Source of the DNA: G963422445 sp963422445
GTDB taxonomy: Bacteria > Pseudomonadota > Alphaproteobacteria > Thalassobaculales > Thalassobaculaceae
DNA: 64,000 nt
Assembly: GCA_963422445.2 (NCBI GenBank)
Contig: OY729512.2
Coordinates: 3,410,001-3,474,000, forward strand
Reading direction: 5' to 3'
Positions 53,725 through 62,891 of the stretch are shown one piece after another. How positions within the stretch are numbered: position 1 is the stretch's first letter; each line of letters begins with the position of its first letter. The notes below the pieces were generated by a model. The model worked only from the letters and a program-made list of their open reading frames with translations, was not told where the DNA came from and did no database searches. The position numbers were made by a program, and so were the translations under genes.

Positions 53725-56313
53725 TCATCGTGGCGGCTTGAATGCGTCGAGGATCACGGTCGCATCCTCCCGATCTAAAGACAGGGTTTCTGTCAGCCCG
53801 GCAGTAGCGGCCGCCGCCATCGCTCTTGTCCGTGCAGCCTCGGCTTCTTCCATGTGTCGCAGGAATGTCACCGCCGTTTCGGCATCAGGATACGGGAAGG
53901 GGATCACGCTAATGTCCGACCAGCGAACGCGGGTGCGGTTGGCGCCGGTTGTCCGCAGCAGAAAGTCTGCTCGAATTTCTGGCGAGCGAAGGATCGACCA
54001 AATCACCTTCGCGTCGTATCCCGGCTTTGCCCGCAAGACGGTGTATTCCTTCGACACCACCAGGCCGGCCAGTTCGGGCGGGACAACTGCGACGCTGCCA
54101 TAGGTCGCCGCAATGTTGGAGAGTACCAGTTCGCCGGCGCGCACCCGGTAACGCTCTGCATATTCGGTGTCGGTTCTGGGCAGAATAACGCGCTCTGGCG
54201 TAGCGGTTCCGTCATAGTTTACCGTGAAAAGTTGAACAGGCGCCTCATGCGACGGGCAGTCGATCAGATCTTCGCCCTCGAAGACCTTGGGTTCGACGAA
54301 ATGCGACAGGGGATCGAGGGGGCCGGTTTCCCGCCAATCTCTGTCGATCAGGCAATGCTTCACATCGAGGCGATCCACTACACGATCTGTCGGCACGATA
54401 TATGCCTTATCCCCTCGGCCACCGAGGAAGCGGAGGTATTCTCCAACCACCGAAGCCACCTCGGCCGTTGCCTGTTGGCGCAATGCGTCATCCCCCGGCA
54501 TCCAGCGCCGCCGCTTCGGATCGTCGATCCCGACATAGCGGCAGGGATACATGAAGATTGCAGGCGCATCGTCGGCACTCCCGGTTGCCGGCCGCTGTTC
54601 CAGCACGATGAATGAGGTCTTGACCCTTGCTTCAGATCGCTGAAAGGCATCACCGGGGAGCGAGATCACCGCTCGCACCGTGTATAGCCGCCGAAGGTGT
54701 TCCCGGAATTGTCGATACCCCCGCCCGACAGAAACCCGTCGTCGATCACTGAGATGGGTCGGCCGCCGGGCTTCAGATAGTGGTGATACATCTCGAAGAA
54801 CATCAGCTTGGCAAAGACTCCAGCCTTGCCGCCGGCCGTCACATACTGATCGAGAATTCGCGCGTCGCCCTCATTCGCGCGCTCATACTTCTTCGAGAAG
54901 GGTGGATTGGTCAGAACGACATCGAATTTGCCGGACAGATCCAGACCTCGAACCTGCGCCTTCTCGACTGGCTCTTCCGTGCTGTCGTTGGCATCCTCTG
55001 CCGCTTCCAAGTCCAAGCCGTCGATATTAAATATCCGGCTCCCGCCATCGCCGTGCAGATACATGTTGAGCCGCGCGATCTTGGCAAGGTTCGGACCCTT
55101 GGCGAAGTCGATCCCGTAGATTTTCTCGTCGGCTATCGCCTTCTTCCGGTCATGCTTGGCGCTCGCAGACAGGGAGTCGTTGCGGTTCACCTTTGCCCAC
55201 ATAGCGGCGATGGCATCGATCAGGAAGCCTCCAGTTCCACAGCAGCCGTCCAGCACCGTGTCGCCGGCCTTGAGGTCGCCAAGGCCAACGCCGAGCTTCA
55301 CCACAGGGCGCGGCGTGACATATTGCCCTAAGTCCTTGCCGCGCATGGTCGCGCTCAAGAAGTCCTCGAACCGTCGCCCGTTGAGATCGGCGTCGATCCC
55401 GAACAGGGAAAGTCTTTCGAGGCGCTTCACGACTCCCCGGATAGTCTCGGGTTTAAGGTTGACCCGGTCTCCCTCATCGAAAAAACGCTTTCGCACCTGC
55501 ATGGCGATCTGCGGTTCCACTTCGCCCATGAAGCGCTGAAACAGGATCGATATGCCGTTCCTGCGACGCGATCCATCGCAGGGAGAATTCAACGTCATCC
55601 GCTGGGTGCTCAAACGACCGCTCGAAGACAAGCCCTGGATAGGCGTCTCGAACCGCCTTGTCCGAAAGCAGCTTGAGCGTGATGAGCTTCACGAATTCCT
55701 CGAAGCCCTTCGCCGGGCTGATCGTGTCCGACTGGTGGATTTGCTGGTGACACCGGGCGAACACCGAAGTCACCTCGGCAAGTGTCGGCTTCGACAGGCG
55801 GATGGTCTCTTGGCCCTTCGGCGCAGGTTTGCCGAACGCCGAAGGGCGTAGCTTCTCCAAGAGCGCGCGATAGTCCGGGTTGCCTTCGACGAATTGCTGG
55901 ACGTTCAGCGAGGCGACAGGCTGCTCTTTGCCGACCTCATAGAGGACGGTGTCGAAACCGGTCGTCAGCAGGAAAACCGGACCGGATCGGTTGTCGCGTA
56001 GGCACTGTTGATGGCGGCGGCGTAGTCATGCGGTTGCTTGAAATGCCGCTCCAGCCGTTCCGTCGGAGCCTTGGCCTCCAATATCCACCGGATATGCCCG
56101 CCAACCTTCATTGCAAAGTCGGGGCGGTGTTGCTGGACCGCGCCGACATCGCCAGCGGCCAGTTCTTCGAAGGCGGCTTTGGGCCGGATGGCCTTGTCGG
56201 AATACCCCAGCGCCTCGATCAGACGCCGCGCAAAGGTCTGCTCTACATCGGCTTCATTGCGAAGATCACCGTGTTCGCAGAACAGATTCCGTATTCACGC
56301 CCGTGCCCCGGAA
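53725..56313 (-). pseudogene. Single-chain restriction-modification enzyme (HsdR_N nuclease + HsdM + specificity domain), frameshifted
   Basis: Three minus-strand frames join into one about 850-codon protein. The N-terminus (from about 56,313) has NLFCEHGDLRNEADVEQTFA and a PD-(D/E)XK-type site PDFAMKVGGH...ILEAKAP of the HsdR N-terminal nuclease. After a one-base loss near 55,977 come VFLLTTGFDTVLYEVGKEQP and the HsdM part. Its motif I is VLDGCCGTGGFLIDA and motif IV is VVLTNPPFSKKY, an adenine-N6 methylase. Further shifts occur near 55,560 and 54,690. The C-terminus (GELVLSNIAATYGSVAVVPP, then TTGANRTRVRWSDISVIPFP) resembles an HsdS target-recognition domain. The layout is that of a type IIG/I-like enzyme. 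There is no ATG at the start. Confidence 0.75.
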
Positions 56314-57251
56314 GGCAGACCGTTATCGGCGATAAGCTGCCGATACATGAGCCGCTTCCCGACCATGCCGATGACGACCGCGCCCATGTGGTCCAGCGTG
56401 TCGGCTTCCCGGACATTGTGGCGCCCGGCAAACTCCCGAACATACCGGTCAAGGGGCTTGGCGGACAGTTTGTGATAGACGCCCTTATGGGCGCGTTCGA
56501 GCATGGCCCAGACGCTCTCGATCCCGTTGCTGTGCGCTTGATTGACCGCTTCATGCTCGAAGTCCCGGCCCAGACCGATATAAGCCGTCGCCTCGTCCGT
56601 ATAGACGGTAGCGCCCGGTGCGGTGTGCTGGCGCACAAAGCCTTGAAGCGTCGTCCCGGTGGGGTCGGCCACGACCTTGGCCCGGACCTTATTCGTGGCG
56701 CGGTCCTTGACGCCGGCGATGGCAGTCTTGCCAACCGCGCCCCGGCCCGTGTCCGCAAGCCCCTGGCGCTTCGCCTTGGACATGTGCGCCCGACGCCCGC
56801 CAATGTGGGTCTCATCCGCTTCCACGGGGCCGTCGAAGGTCTCTTTCACGCCGCCCCACGCTTCGCGGATACGGTGGAGCATAAACCATGCAGTCTTCTG
56901 CGTAACCTCAAGGTCCCGGTGCAGCTTCATCGAGGACACGCCCTTCAAGCTCGTCATTTCGAGATAGATGGCGAAGACCCACTGGCGCATCGACACGCGC
57001 GACCGCTCCAACGCCGTTCCGATCTTGACCGAAAACCGCTTCTGGCAGCCGGTGCAGCGGTAAGGCATTTTCGCCGTCGCGGCGGCCGTCACCGTCTCTG
57101 TGCAACCGCAGTGCGGGCAATAGCGCCCATCGGGCCATACCAGCGACTCGAAATATGCCGTCGCCGCTGCCTCATCGGGGAACATGGCGGTCAACTGCAT
57201 CAGGCTGATACCGTCGCGGTCTGCCTTGCCCGGTCCCTTGTGCTTCGCCAT
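56295..57251 (-). CDS. IS1595-family transposase of the cargo-bearing transposon
   Basis: The intact 318-residue transposase starts MAKHKGPGKADRDGISLMQL. It has a zinc ribbon (CPHCGCTETV and CTGCQKRFSV) followed by KIGTALERSRVSMRQWVFAI, then the ISXO2-like catalytic core. Aspartates lie in PVEADETHIGGR and TVYTDEATAYIG, and the last acidic region is HSNGIESVWAMLERAHKGVY. It moves the transposon by cut-and-paste. Its 3' end overlaps the start of the RM gene, so the two are coupled. It is distinct from the IS1595-type transposase at 18,626, with different end sequences. Confidence 0.88.
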   Translation of the reverse strand: MAKHKGPGKADRDGISLMQLTAMFPDEAAATAYFESLVWPDGRYCPHCGCTETVTAAATAKMPYRCTGCQKRFSVKIGTALERSRVSMRQWVFAIYLEMTSLKGVSSMKLHRDLEVTQKTAWFMLHRIREAWGGVKETFDGPVEADETHIGGRRAHMSKAKRQGLADTGRGAVGKTAIAGVKDRATNKVRAKVVADPTGTTLQGFVRQHTAPGATVYTDEATAYIGLGRDFEHEAVNQAHSNGIESVWAMLERAHKGVYHKLSAKPLDRYVREFAGRHNVREADTLDHMGAVVIGMVGKRLMYRQLIADNGLPSGARA

Positions 57252-57345
57252 TAAGCCCCTATTTCAGGGTCGTTATGCTGAGTATAGGGCATCATTCATC
57301 GTCGGTCAAGTATATAATACCCTGATCGACAAATCAGAAGAACAC

Positions 57346-57382
57346 AATACGGATATATCTGTAACGATTAATCCACTAGGCG
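57346..57382. repeat. Right arm of the imperfect ~37-bp inverted repeat
   Basis: See the left arm at 53,494-53,530. This arm lies outside the right terminus of the transposon and just inside the N-terminal piece of the AAA-ATPase pseudogene. Confidence 0.55.
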
Positions 57383-57429
57383 TCCCGGCGCATCGACATG
57401 GCCTGAACCAATCCCGAAAACCTATTCGA

Positions 57430-57748
57430 GGTCAGTGATCCGGGTGATCACTGCGAGTTGCAGCCTGCCCGGTTCGTTCTGGTTGCCAGAGTTGAAGTGG
57501 AGACGAACGATCGGGTAACGGTTCGACCAGAACCAGTTATCGTGAATAGCCAAGCCCTGAAACAGATCTTTCAGCGTGTCCTGGAGCAGGCTTTTGCCAA
57601 AACGCCGCGGACGCGACAGGAAATAGTGTTTGCCTTCCGTGATTATTTTCTACAAATATGGCGTCTTGTCAATGTAATAGCAGTTATCCTCCCGGATCTC
57701 GCGGAACGTCTGAATGCCGATGGGTAGTTCGAGTCTTGTCTTAACCAT
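57430..57748 (-). pseudogene. AAA-ATPase/PD-(D/E)XK family protein, N-terminal part
   Basis: The frame starts at ATG 57,748 with MVKTRLELPIGIQTFREIRE and then CYYIDKTPYL. A TAG stop interrupts it, and it continues KIITEGKHYFLSRPRRFGKS, then LLQDTLKDLFQGL. This is the diagnostic N-terminus of the AAA-ATPase-like family (PF09820), with the YYIDKT motif and the Walker A lysine in PRRFGKSLL. About 107 codons remain before similarity stops at a TAG (57,430). The C-terminal part is at 51,943-52,655. It is disrupted by the transposon and IS insertions plus decay. Confidence 0.75.
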
Positions 57749-58378
57749 GCGCTGGTATCACTGAAATAACTTCCCCTACGGTAGATCAGGACTCAGGATC
57801 GGGAGGAGTTGGCCGCCGATCAGTCTGAGCGTTACAGCACGCGGTCCTGCTCACCATCGTACTGCGTCGTCATGGGCTTTGCAGAGAACAAGACGCAAAA
57901 ACAGCGATAAAGTTACTTGAACGGCATGATCAAAGCCGACGAAGATATCAAATTCCAGACATCGAGGGCTCAATGCTTCTGTGTATCGGTGCAGGACGAG
58001 CGCAGCCTTACGCCGACACCGATATAGGAGACGCGTGTAAGCCGGGAAGTACGGCCCGATCCGGCATGCGCTTGACGTCCGGTGTTGTCGAAACAGCGGC
58101 AAAATGCACGACAAGCGTGCTTGCTGACGAGGATACCACTGGTGTGGTCCGGCGTAGAGATAGAGGTGATATTCCCTACCCAATAGCCAGCCGAAGCTGC
58201 CCGATGCGAGCGCAAACTGGCGGGCCTGTTCGAGTGGCCGACAGATGATCCGTCGTTAGGGCTTGTCATCCACTCGGTGTATACCGCCGCAACGGAGTAC
58301 ACCCGGTTGCAACCTTGTCCGTACCTGGACAGGGTCTGGCAGAACCCCGATATCTGTACCGCGGCGAGGGCACCGAAT
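57749..58378. other. 630 bases with no recognised gene
   Basis: Short open frames occur on both strands (for example 57,973-58,248 plus and 57,970-58,302 minus), but none shows a family motif. They overlap each other, so at most one could be real. I see no gene I can support between the ATPase relic and phaC. Confidence 0.4.
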
Positions 58379-60157
58379 TCAGGATTTTACGTAGGAACCG
58401 GGTGCATCTTCGATAACCGCGAGGGAACCGTCGCCCGGAATGCGGGCCGGAACCTTGCCGCCGCCATGCCGGGCCAGCCAGCGTTTCCAGTACGGCCACC
58501 AGGATCCGTCCTGCCAGTCGGCACCGTCCAGCCACGCCGCCGGACTCTTGGGTTTCTTGAGATTTTTGTGATAACCGTATTTCGGCGGGTCGCTCGGCGG
58601 GTTGATGACACCGGCAATGTGCCCGGAACCGGCGAGGCAGAACCGGATCGGGCCACCATAGATCTGCGTCGCGCGATAGGTCGATTGCCAGGGGGCAATA
58701 TGATCTTCCTGGGTCGCCAAGATGAAAGCCGGTTGTGTGATGCGGCGCAAATCTATCGGAACACCGGCGATTTCAATTCCGCCCGGTTCGATCAGAAGGT
58801 TGTCCTGATACATCTTGCGCATGTAGTACCTGTGCATTTCCGCTGGCATGCGAGTCGAATCGGAGTTCCAGTACAGCAGATCGAACGGGAAGGGAGCCTT
58901 GCCGAGCAGATAGTTGTTGACCACGAACGACCATATCAGGTCATTCGCTCGCATCATGTTGAACGCCGACGCCATCGCGGACCCGTCGAGATACCCGTCG
59001 CGTGACATCCGTTCCTCAAGTGCCGTCAGCTGTTCATCATCAACGAAGACCCCCAGATCGCCGGCCTCCTCGAAGTCGATCATCGTCGTGAAGAAGGTGA
59101 TGCTCTTGACGCGGTTGTCCGATTGCGCCGCCATGTAGGCCAGCGTTGTCGCCATCAGAGTGCCTCCGATGCAGTAGCCGATGGCGTTCACCGAACGCTC
59201 CCCGGTTGCCGCTTCGATGGCGTCGATCGCCGCAAGTGGACCCTCCCGCATGTAATCGGCAAAGGATTTGAGGGCCAGTTCACCGTCCGGATTGACCCAG
59301 GAAACGACAAACACAGTGATGCCTTGCGAGACTGCCCATCTGATGAACGAATTCTTCTCGCGCAGATCGAGAATGTAGTACTTGTTGATCCAGGGCGGCA
59401 CGATCAGCAACGGCCGGCGGTAGACCGTTTCCGTTGCCGGGCTGTACTGAATCAACTGCATCAGCTCGTTCTGAAACACTATTTTCCCAGGCGTTGTCGC
59501 AATGTTGCCACCGACTTCGAAGGCATCCGTGTCGGTCATCTTGATGGCCAGCTGTCCGTCACCGCGTTCGAGGTCTTCGAGCAGGTTTTCCAGACCCTTG
59601 ACCAGATTTTCGCCCTTCGAATCAACGGTCGCGCGCAGAACTTCCGGATTCGTCATCAGAAAATTATTCGGTGCCATTGCGTCGACATACTGACGGGTGA
59701 AAAAATCGATTTTCTGCGCGGTCTTGCGGTCGAGCCCGTCGACATCGTGCACGGTCTTCTGAAGCCAGCGCGAGGTGACCAGATAACTTTGCTTGATATG
59801 GTCGAACACTAGGTTCTCGGTCCATGCCGAATCCTTGAACCGGCGGTCGTCGGAAGCCGGTTCCGCGACAGCCTCGCCGTGATTGCCGAACATCCGGGCT
59901 GTTGTCGATTGCCAGAGCCGGGTGTAGTCCTGCCAGAGTGCCATCTGGGCCTCGGCAAGTTTCGCCGGGTCCGCCATCAGCCGGGTTGCCATCTCCATGA
60001 AGGCGCCGGACAGATTGAACGGGTCGGTGGCTGCAGGGGCCGGGCTGTCCTGTTGCCGCTCGACGAAATCCTTGACCAGTTTCTGACTCCGTTCAGCGAT
60101 CGACTTGATGGTGTCCGACATGTCAATCGCATCCGCGTTTGTATCGGTCCGGGCCAT
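58379..60157 (-). CDS. phaC: Class I poly(3-hydroxyalkanoate) synthase
   Basis: The 592-residue protein has the PhaC lipase-like box GYCIGG with the catalytic cysteine C329. PHA synthases replace serine with cysteine here. Other blocks are RRPLLIVPPWINKYYILDLR, FVVSWVNPDGE, LLYWNSDSTRMPAEMHRYYM, ILATQEDHIAPW with the catalytic Asp, and FCLAGSGHIAGVINPP with the His. It polymerises hydroxyacyl-CoA into storage polyester on the granule surface. The start at ATG 60,157 follows GGGAGT. The length is that of class I enzymes, which act without a PhaE or PhaR partner. No phaA, phaB or phasin gene is adjacent. Confidence 0.95.
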   Translation of the reverse strand: MARTDTNADAIDMSDTIKSIAERSQKLVKDFVERQQDSPAPAATDPFNLSGAFMEMATRLMADPAKLAEAQMALWQDYTRLWQSTTARMFGNHGEAVAEPASDDRRFKDSAWTENLVFDHIKQSYLVTSRWLQKTVHDVDGLDRKTAQKIDFFTRQYVDAMAPNNFLMTNPEVLRATVDSKGENLVKGLENLLEDLERGDGQLAIKMTDTDAFEVGGNIATTPGKIVFQNELMQLIQYSPATETVYRRPLLIVPPWINKYYILDLREKNSFIRWAVSQGITVFVVSWVNPDGELALKSFADYMREGPLAAIDAIEAATGERSVNAIGYCIGGTLMATTLAYMAAQSDNRVKSITFFTTMIDFEEAGDLGVFVDDEQLTALEERMSRDGYLDGSAMASAFNMMRANDLIWSFVVNNYLLGKAPFPFDLLYWNSDSTRMPAEMHRYYMRKMYQDNLLIEPGGIEIAGVPIDLRRITQPAFILATQEDHIAPWQSTYRATQIYGGPIRFCLAGSGHIAGVINPPSDPPKYGYHKNLKKPKSPAAWLDGADWQDGSWWPYWKRWLARHGGGKVPARIPGDGSLAVIEDAPGSYVKS

Positions 60158-60370
60158 TGCGAGACTCCCAACAATTATCCGAACGCCGGAAGGCGCGACT
60201 GTTACGGGTTTTAACCGGCCCGTGGTCCGAGGGAAAGATTGTTTTGCGCCTGCGAAGAGATATGCGCGCTTCGCCGCGGTTGCGAACTGGCGGATGTATA
60301 ACAATGCTATGTTTTTCGCGGTGTTTGTGATAATCGAATCCGCCTGATTAAAGAATTCCGGGTGAGAGTC

Positions 60371-61438
60371 ATGTCCCTGACGCACCAGGTTGCAACGCGT
60401 GTCGATCGGTCCCGGCGGTCCGGCGTTTCCGGGATCGCTGCGCCTGTGCTCGTGTTTGTCCTGGCAGGCTGTTCCTCCTTGCCCGGTCTCGACTATCTGA
60501 CCAGAAAATCCGATGCTGCGGCGGATGCCGTCCGTGTCTGGTCCCCTGGCAAGACCGCCACAGAGCCCGAAGCGATGACAGCTGCCGAGATGGCCGATCG
60601 CGTGAAAGCGGAACGGTCGGGGGCAGCCGGAGGTGGCCAGACCAGCTTGTGGCCGAACGTGCCGGCGCCTGGATCCACCGGCACCAGCGCGAGACAGGCC
60701 GGCGACGGCCACCGGCCGGCACGTCCGCTGGCGCCGATCGAGACTGCTGGAACCCCAAGGGTGGGCACCGGAGAAATCACGGCGATGTCTGGTGAGACGG
60801 CTCCCGCGGACATTTCCGCATCTGCGCCCGTTATAACGGCCGAAGTTCCGTCGGAACAGCCGGTACGATTTCGGTTCAACCTCGCGCCTGGAGCGGCTGC
60901 GACGACCGAAGGCGACGCTACGGTTGAAAAAGGCGCGATCGAGGCTGGCCGGCTCCCGCTGGTGGCGGCCGGACCGCCAAGATTTGATCTGAGACCTGCA
61001 CTAGGGCTGCAGCCGCGGACGACAGCCGGACCTGAGACGGGACGCCTGGCTGCACCGTTGCGGTTTGACATACCCGCCGCTGCATCCGCCGCCGCCGTCA
61101 TTCGATTCGGCCACGGGATGGCAGACCTGTCTTCCGATGGCTGGCGCAAGGTCGCGGACCTCGCGCGCCGCGCCCGGGAGTATGACGTTCTTGTCCGGAT
61201 CGTAGCACATTCTTCGATGCGGACCCGAGAACTCGACCCGGCGGAGCACGTGATGGTCAATTTTCTGACGTCAGTGAATCGGGCCAATACAGTTGCAGCG
61301 GCATTTCGAGCTCAAGGTGTGCCGGTCGAACGTATTGTCGTCGCCGCCGTGGGCGACACGCAACCGCTCCACTCGGAAGCCATGCCGTCGGGTGAGGCCG
61401 GCAATCGCCGGGTTGAAGTGTTTCTCGAAGCCTCATGA
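60371..61438 (+). CDS. OmpA-family outer-membrane lipoprotein
   Basis: The 355-residue protein starts MSLTHQVATRVDRSRRSGV and has a type II signal sequence ending VFVLAGCSS (lipobox, Cys around 37). A long Ala/Pro/Gly-rich low-complexity stretch follows, then an OmpA C-terminal peptidoglycan-binding domain: VIRFGHGMADLSSDGWRKVA, VRIVAHSSM, NRANTVAAAFRAQGVPVERI and EAGNRRVEVFLEAS. The domain includes the usual asparagine-rich NRANTV and NRRVEV motifs. It is expected to anchor the outer membrane to peptidoglycan. ATG 60,371 is favoured over GTG 60,362. It lies between phaC and hom without sharing an operon with phaC. Confidence 0.85.
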   Translation: MSLTHQVATRVDRSRRSGVSGIAAPVLVFVLAGCSSLPGLDYLTRKSDAAADAVRVWSPGKTATEPEAMTAAEMADRVKAERSGAAGGGQTSLWPNVPAPGSTGTSARQAGDGHRPARPLAPIETAGTPRVGTGEITAMSGETAPADISASAPVITAEVPSEQPVRFRFNLAPGAAATTEGDATVEKGAIEAGRLPLVAAGPPRFDLRPALGLQPRTTAGPETGRLAAPLRFDIPAAASAAAVIRFGHGMADLSSDGWRKVADLARRAREYDVLVRIVAHSSMRTRELDPAEHVMVNFLTSVNRANTVAAAFRAQGVPVERIVVAAVGDTQPLHSEAMPSGEAGNRRVEVFLEAS

Positions 61439-61535
61439 CCACGTAATTGTTCCGTTTCGTCTGGCAAATCCCGGATCAATCGGTTATCCGAACCGTCCGA
61501 CGCTTGTCTCTATTGTTTCCGGAAAGAAAATCATC

Positions 61536-62828
61536 ATGACCAGTGCTGTCAGGGTTGCCGTCGCAGGTCTCGGGACGGTCGGTGCGGAGACCGTCAGGAT
61601 GTTGCGTGGCAATGACGACAGATTGACTTCTCGCTCTGGCCGCCTCATCGAAGTGGTGGCCGTCTCGGCCCGTGACCGGGCGCGTGACCGCGGTCTCGAT
61701 CTCACGGGCATCGATTGGTGCGACGATTCCCGGGGCATGGCCGGCCGCGACGATGTTGATATTGTCGTCGAGCTGATCGGGGGCGCCGAGGGCGTTGCGC
61801 GGGATCTGGTCGAAAGATCTCTGGCGGCCGGCAAACCGGTTGTTACTGCGAACAAGGCCTTGATTGCCCATCACGGCCACTCCCTTGCCAACATCGCGGA
61901 ACAGCACGGCGTGCCCCTGGCGTTCGAGGCCGCCGTTGCCGGTGGAATTCCGATCGTCAAGACCATACGTGAAGGGTTGTCTGCCAACGCGATCGAACGA
62001 GTTTATGGCATCCTGAATGGAACCTGTAACTACATCCTGACAGTGATGCGCGAGACCGGACGTTCATTTCCCGATGTCCTTGCCGAAGCCCAGAACCTCG
62101 GCTATGCGGAAGCCGATCCGGCCTTTGACATTGACGGCATTGACGCGGCTCACAAGCTCGCGATTCTTGCGGCAATCGCATTTGGCGGCGAAATCGACTT
62201 CGAGTCCGTCCATACTGAAGGTATCCGGTATGTATCGCCGATCGATCTCGAATTCGCCGAGGAACTCGGCTATCGTATCAAGCTCCTCGGGATTGCCGAA
62301 TGCAGCTGCGATGGCCTCCAGCAGCGGGTTCGACCATGTATGGTTCCCGCGTCGGCCCCGATCGCGCAGGTTGACGGTGTCTTCAACGCAGTGGCGGTCG
62401 ATGGTCATGCAGTCGGTTCGACCTTGTCCTATGGCCGCGGCGCTGGCGCCGGCCCGACGGCTTCGGCGGTTATTGCCGATCTTGTCGACATTGCCGCCGG
62501 GCGCCGGGTTCCGGTTTTTGGGATTCCGACAGCCGCCTTGACCCCGGCCCGCCCGGCCAGTCTTGATGACTTGGTTGGATCCTACTATTTGCGCCTGACG
62601 GTTTATGACCGGCCGGGTGTGCTGGCCGACCTGACCGCGGTCTTCCGCGATGAAAAGGTCTCGGTCGAAGCCATGATCCAGCGGGGTCGGGCGCCGGAGG
62701 ATGTGGTGCCGGTGGTGTTGACGACGCATGAGACCGATGAGGCATCAATTCAGCGTTCGATTGCCAGAATCGGAGCGCTTGATGTGGTGACCGAGGATCC
62801 TCGGTTGATCCGCATCGAGGCGATCTGA
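61536..62828 (+). CDS. hom: Homoserine dehydrogenase
   Basis: The 430-residue enzyme reduces aspartate-4-semialdehyde to homoserine, on the way to threonine, methionine and isoleucine. It starts MTSAVRVAVAGLGTVGAETV with the NAD(P)-binding GxGxxG. It contains VVELIGGAEGVARDLVERSL, VTANKALIAHHGHSLA, the hallmark VYGILNGTCNYILTVMRETG and AQNLGYAEADPAFDIDGIDA. A C-terminal ACT-like regulatory domain (YYLRLTVYDRPGVLADLTAV) suggests feedback control by threonine. ATG 61,536 is behind GGAAAG. It is followed by glpX and recJ, the conserved alphaproteobacterial order. Confidence 0.96.
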   Translation: MTSAVRVAVAGLGTVGAETVRMLRGNDDRLTSRSGRLIEVVAVSARDRARDRGLDLTGIDWCDDSRGMAGRDDVDIVVELIGGAEGVARDLVERSLAAGKPVVTANKALIAHHGHSLANIAEQHGVPLAFEAAVAGGIPIVKTIREGLSANAIERVYGILNGTCNYILTVMRETGRSFPDVLAEAQNLGYAEADPAFDIDGIDAAHKLAILAAIAFGGEIDFESVHTEGIRYVSPIDLEFAEELGYRIKLLGIAECSCDGLQQRVRPCMVPASAPIAQVDGVFNAVAVDGHAVGSTLSYGRGAGAGPTASAVIADLVDIAAGRRVPVFGIPTAALTPARPASLDDLVGSYYLRLTVYDRPGVLADLTAVFRDEKVSVEAMIQRGRAPEDVVPVVLTTHETDEASIQRSIARIGALDVVTEDPRLIRIEAI

Positions 62829-62891
62829 GGATATGGCGACCGTTCCGGTCACCGGATGACAGACAAGAATCTGCAAAGAGGGCATGGAAGG

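Larger units (their letters stand above)
53533..57322. mobile_element. IS1595-family transposon with restriction-modification cargo (3790 bp)
   Basis: The terminal repeats are GGGGATTATATACTTGACCG (53,533 on) and, in the reverse complement of the right end, GGGTATTATATACTTGACCG, continuing AC in both. Inside, all on the minus strand, lie an intact IS1595-type transposase (56,295-57,251), a frameshifted single-chain restriction-modification gene and a 49-codon ORF. The order transposase, RM gene, small ORF looks like one operon. Flanking 8-bp duplications are not evident. Confidence 0.8.

Noticed and set aside
55782..57254. Plus-strand open frame of 490 codons in the RM transposon
   Set aside because: It is antisense to the transposase and RM gene, whose motifs are clear on the minus strand.
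57458..57727. Plus-strand 89-codon frame
   Set aside because: The minus strand here carries the N-terminus of the AAA-ATPase-like pseudogene, so the plus frame is a shadow.
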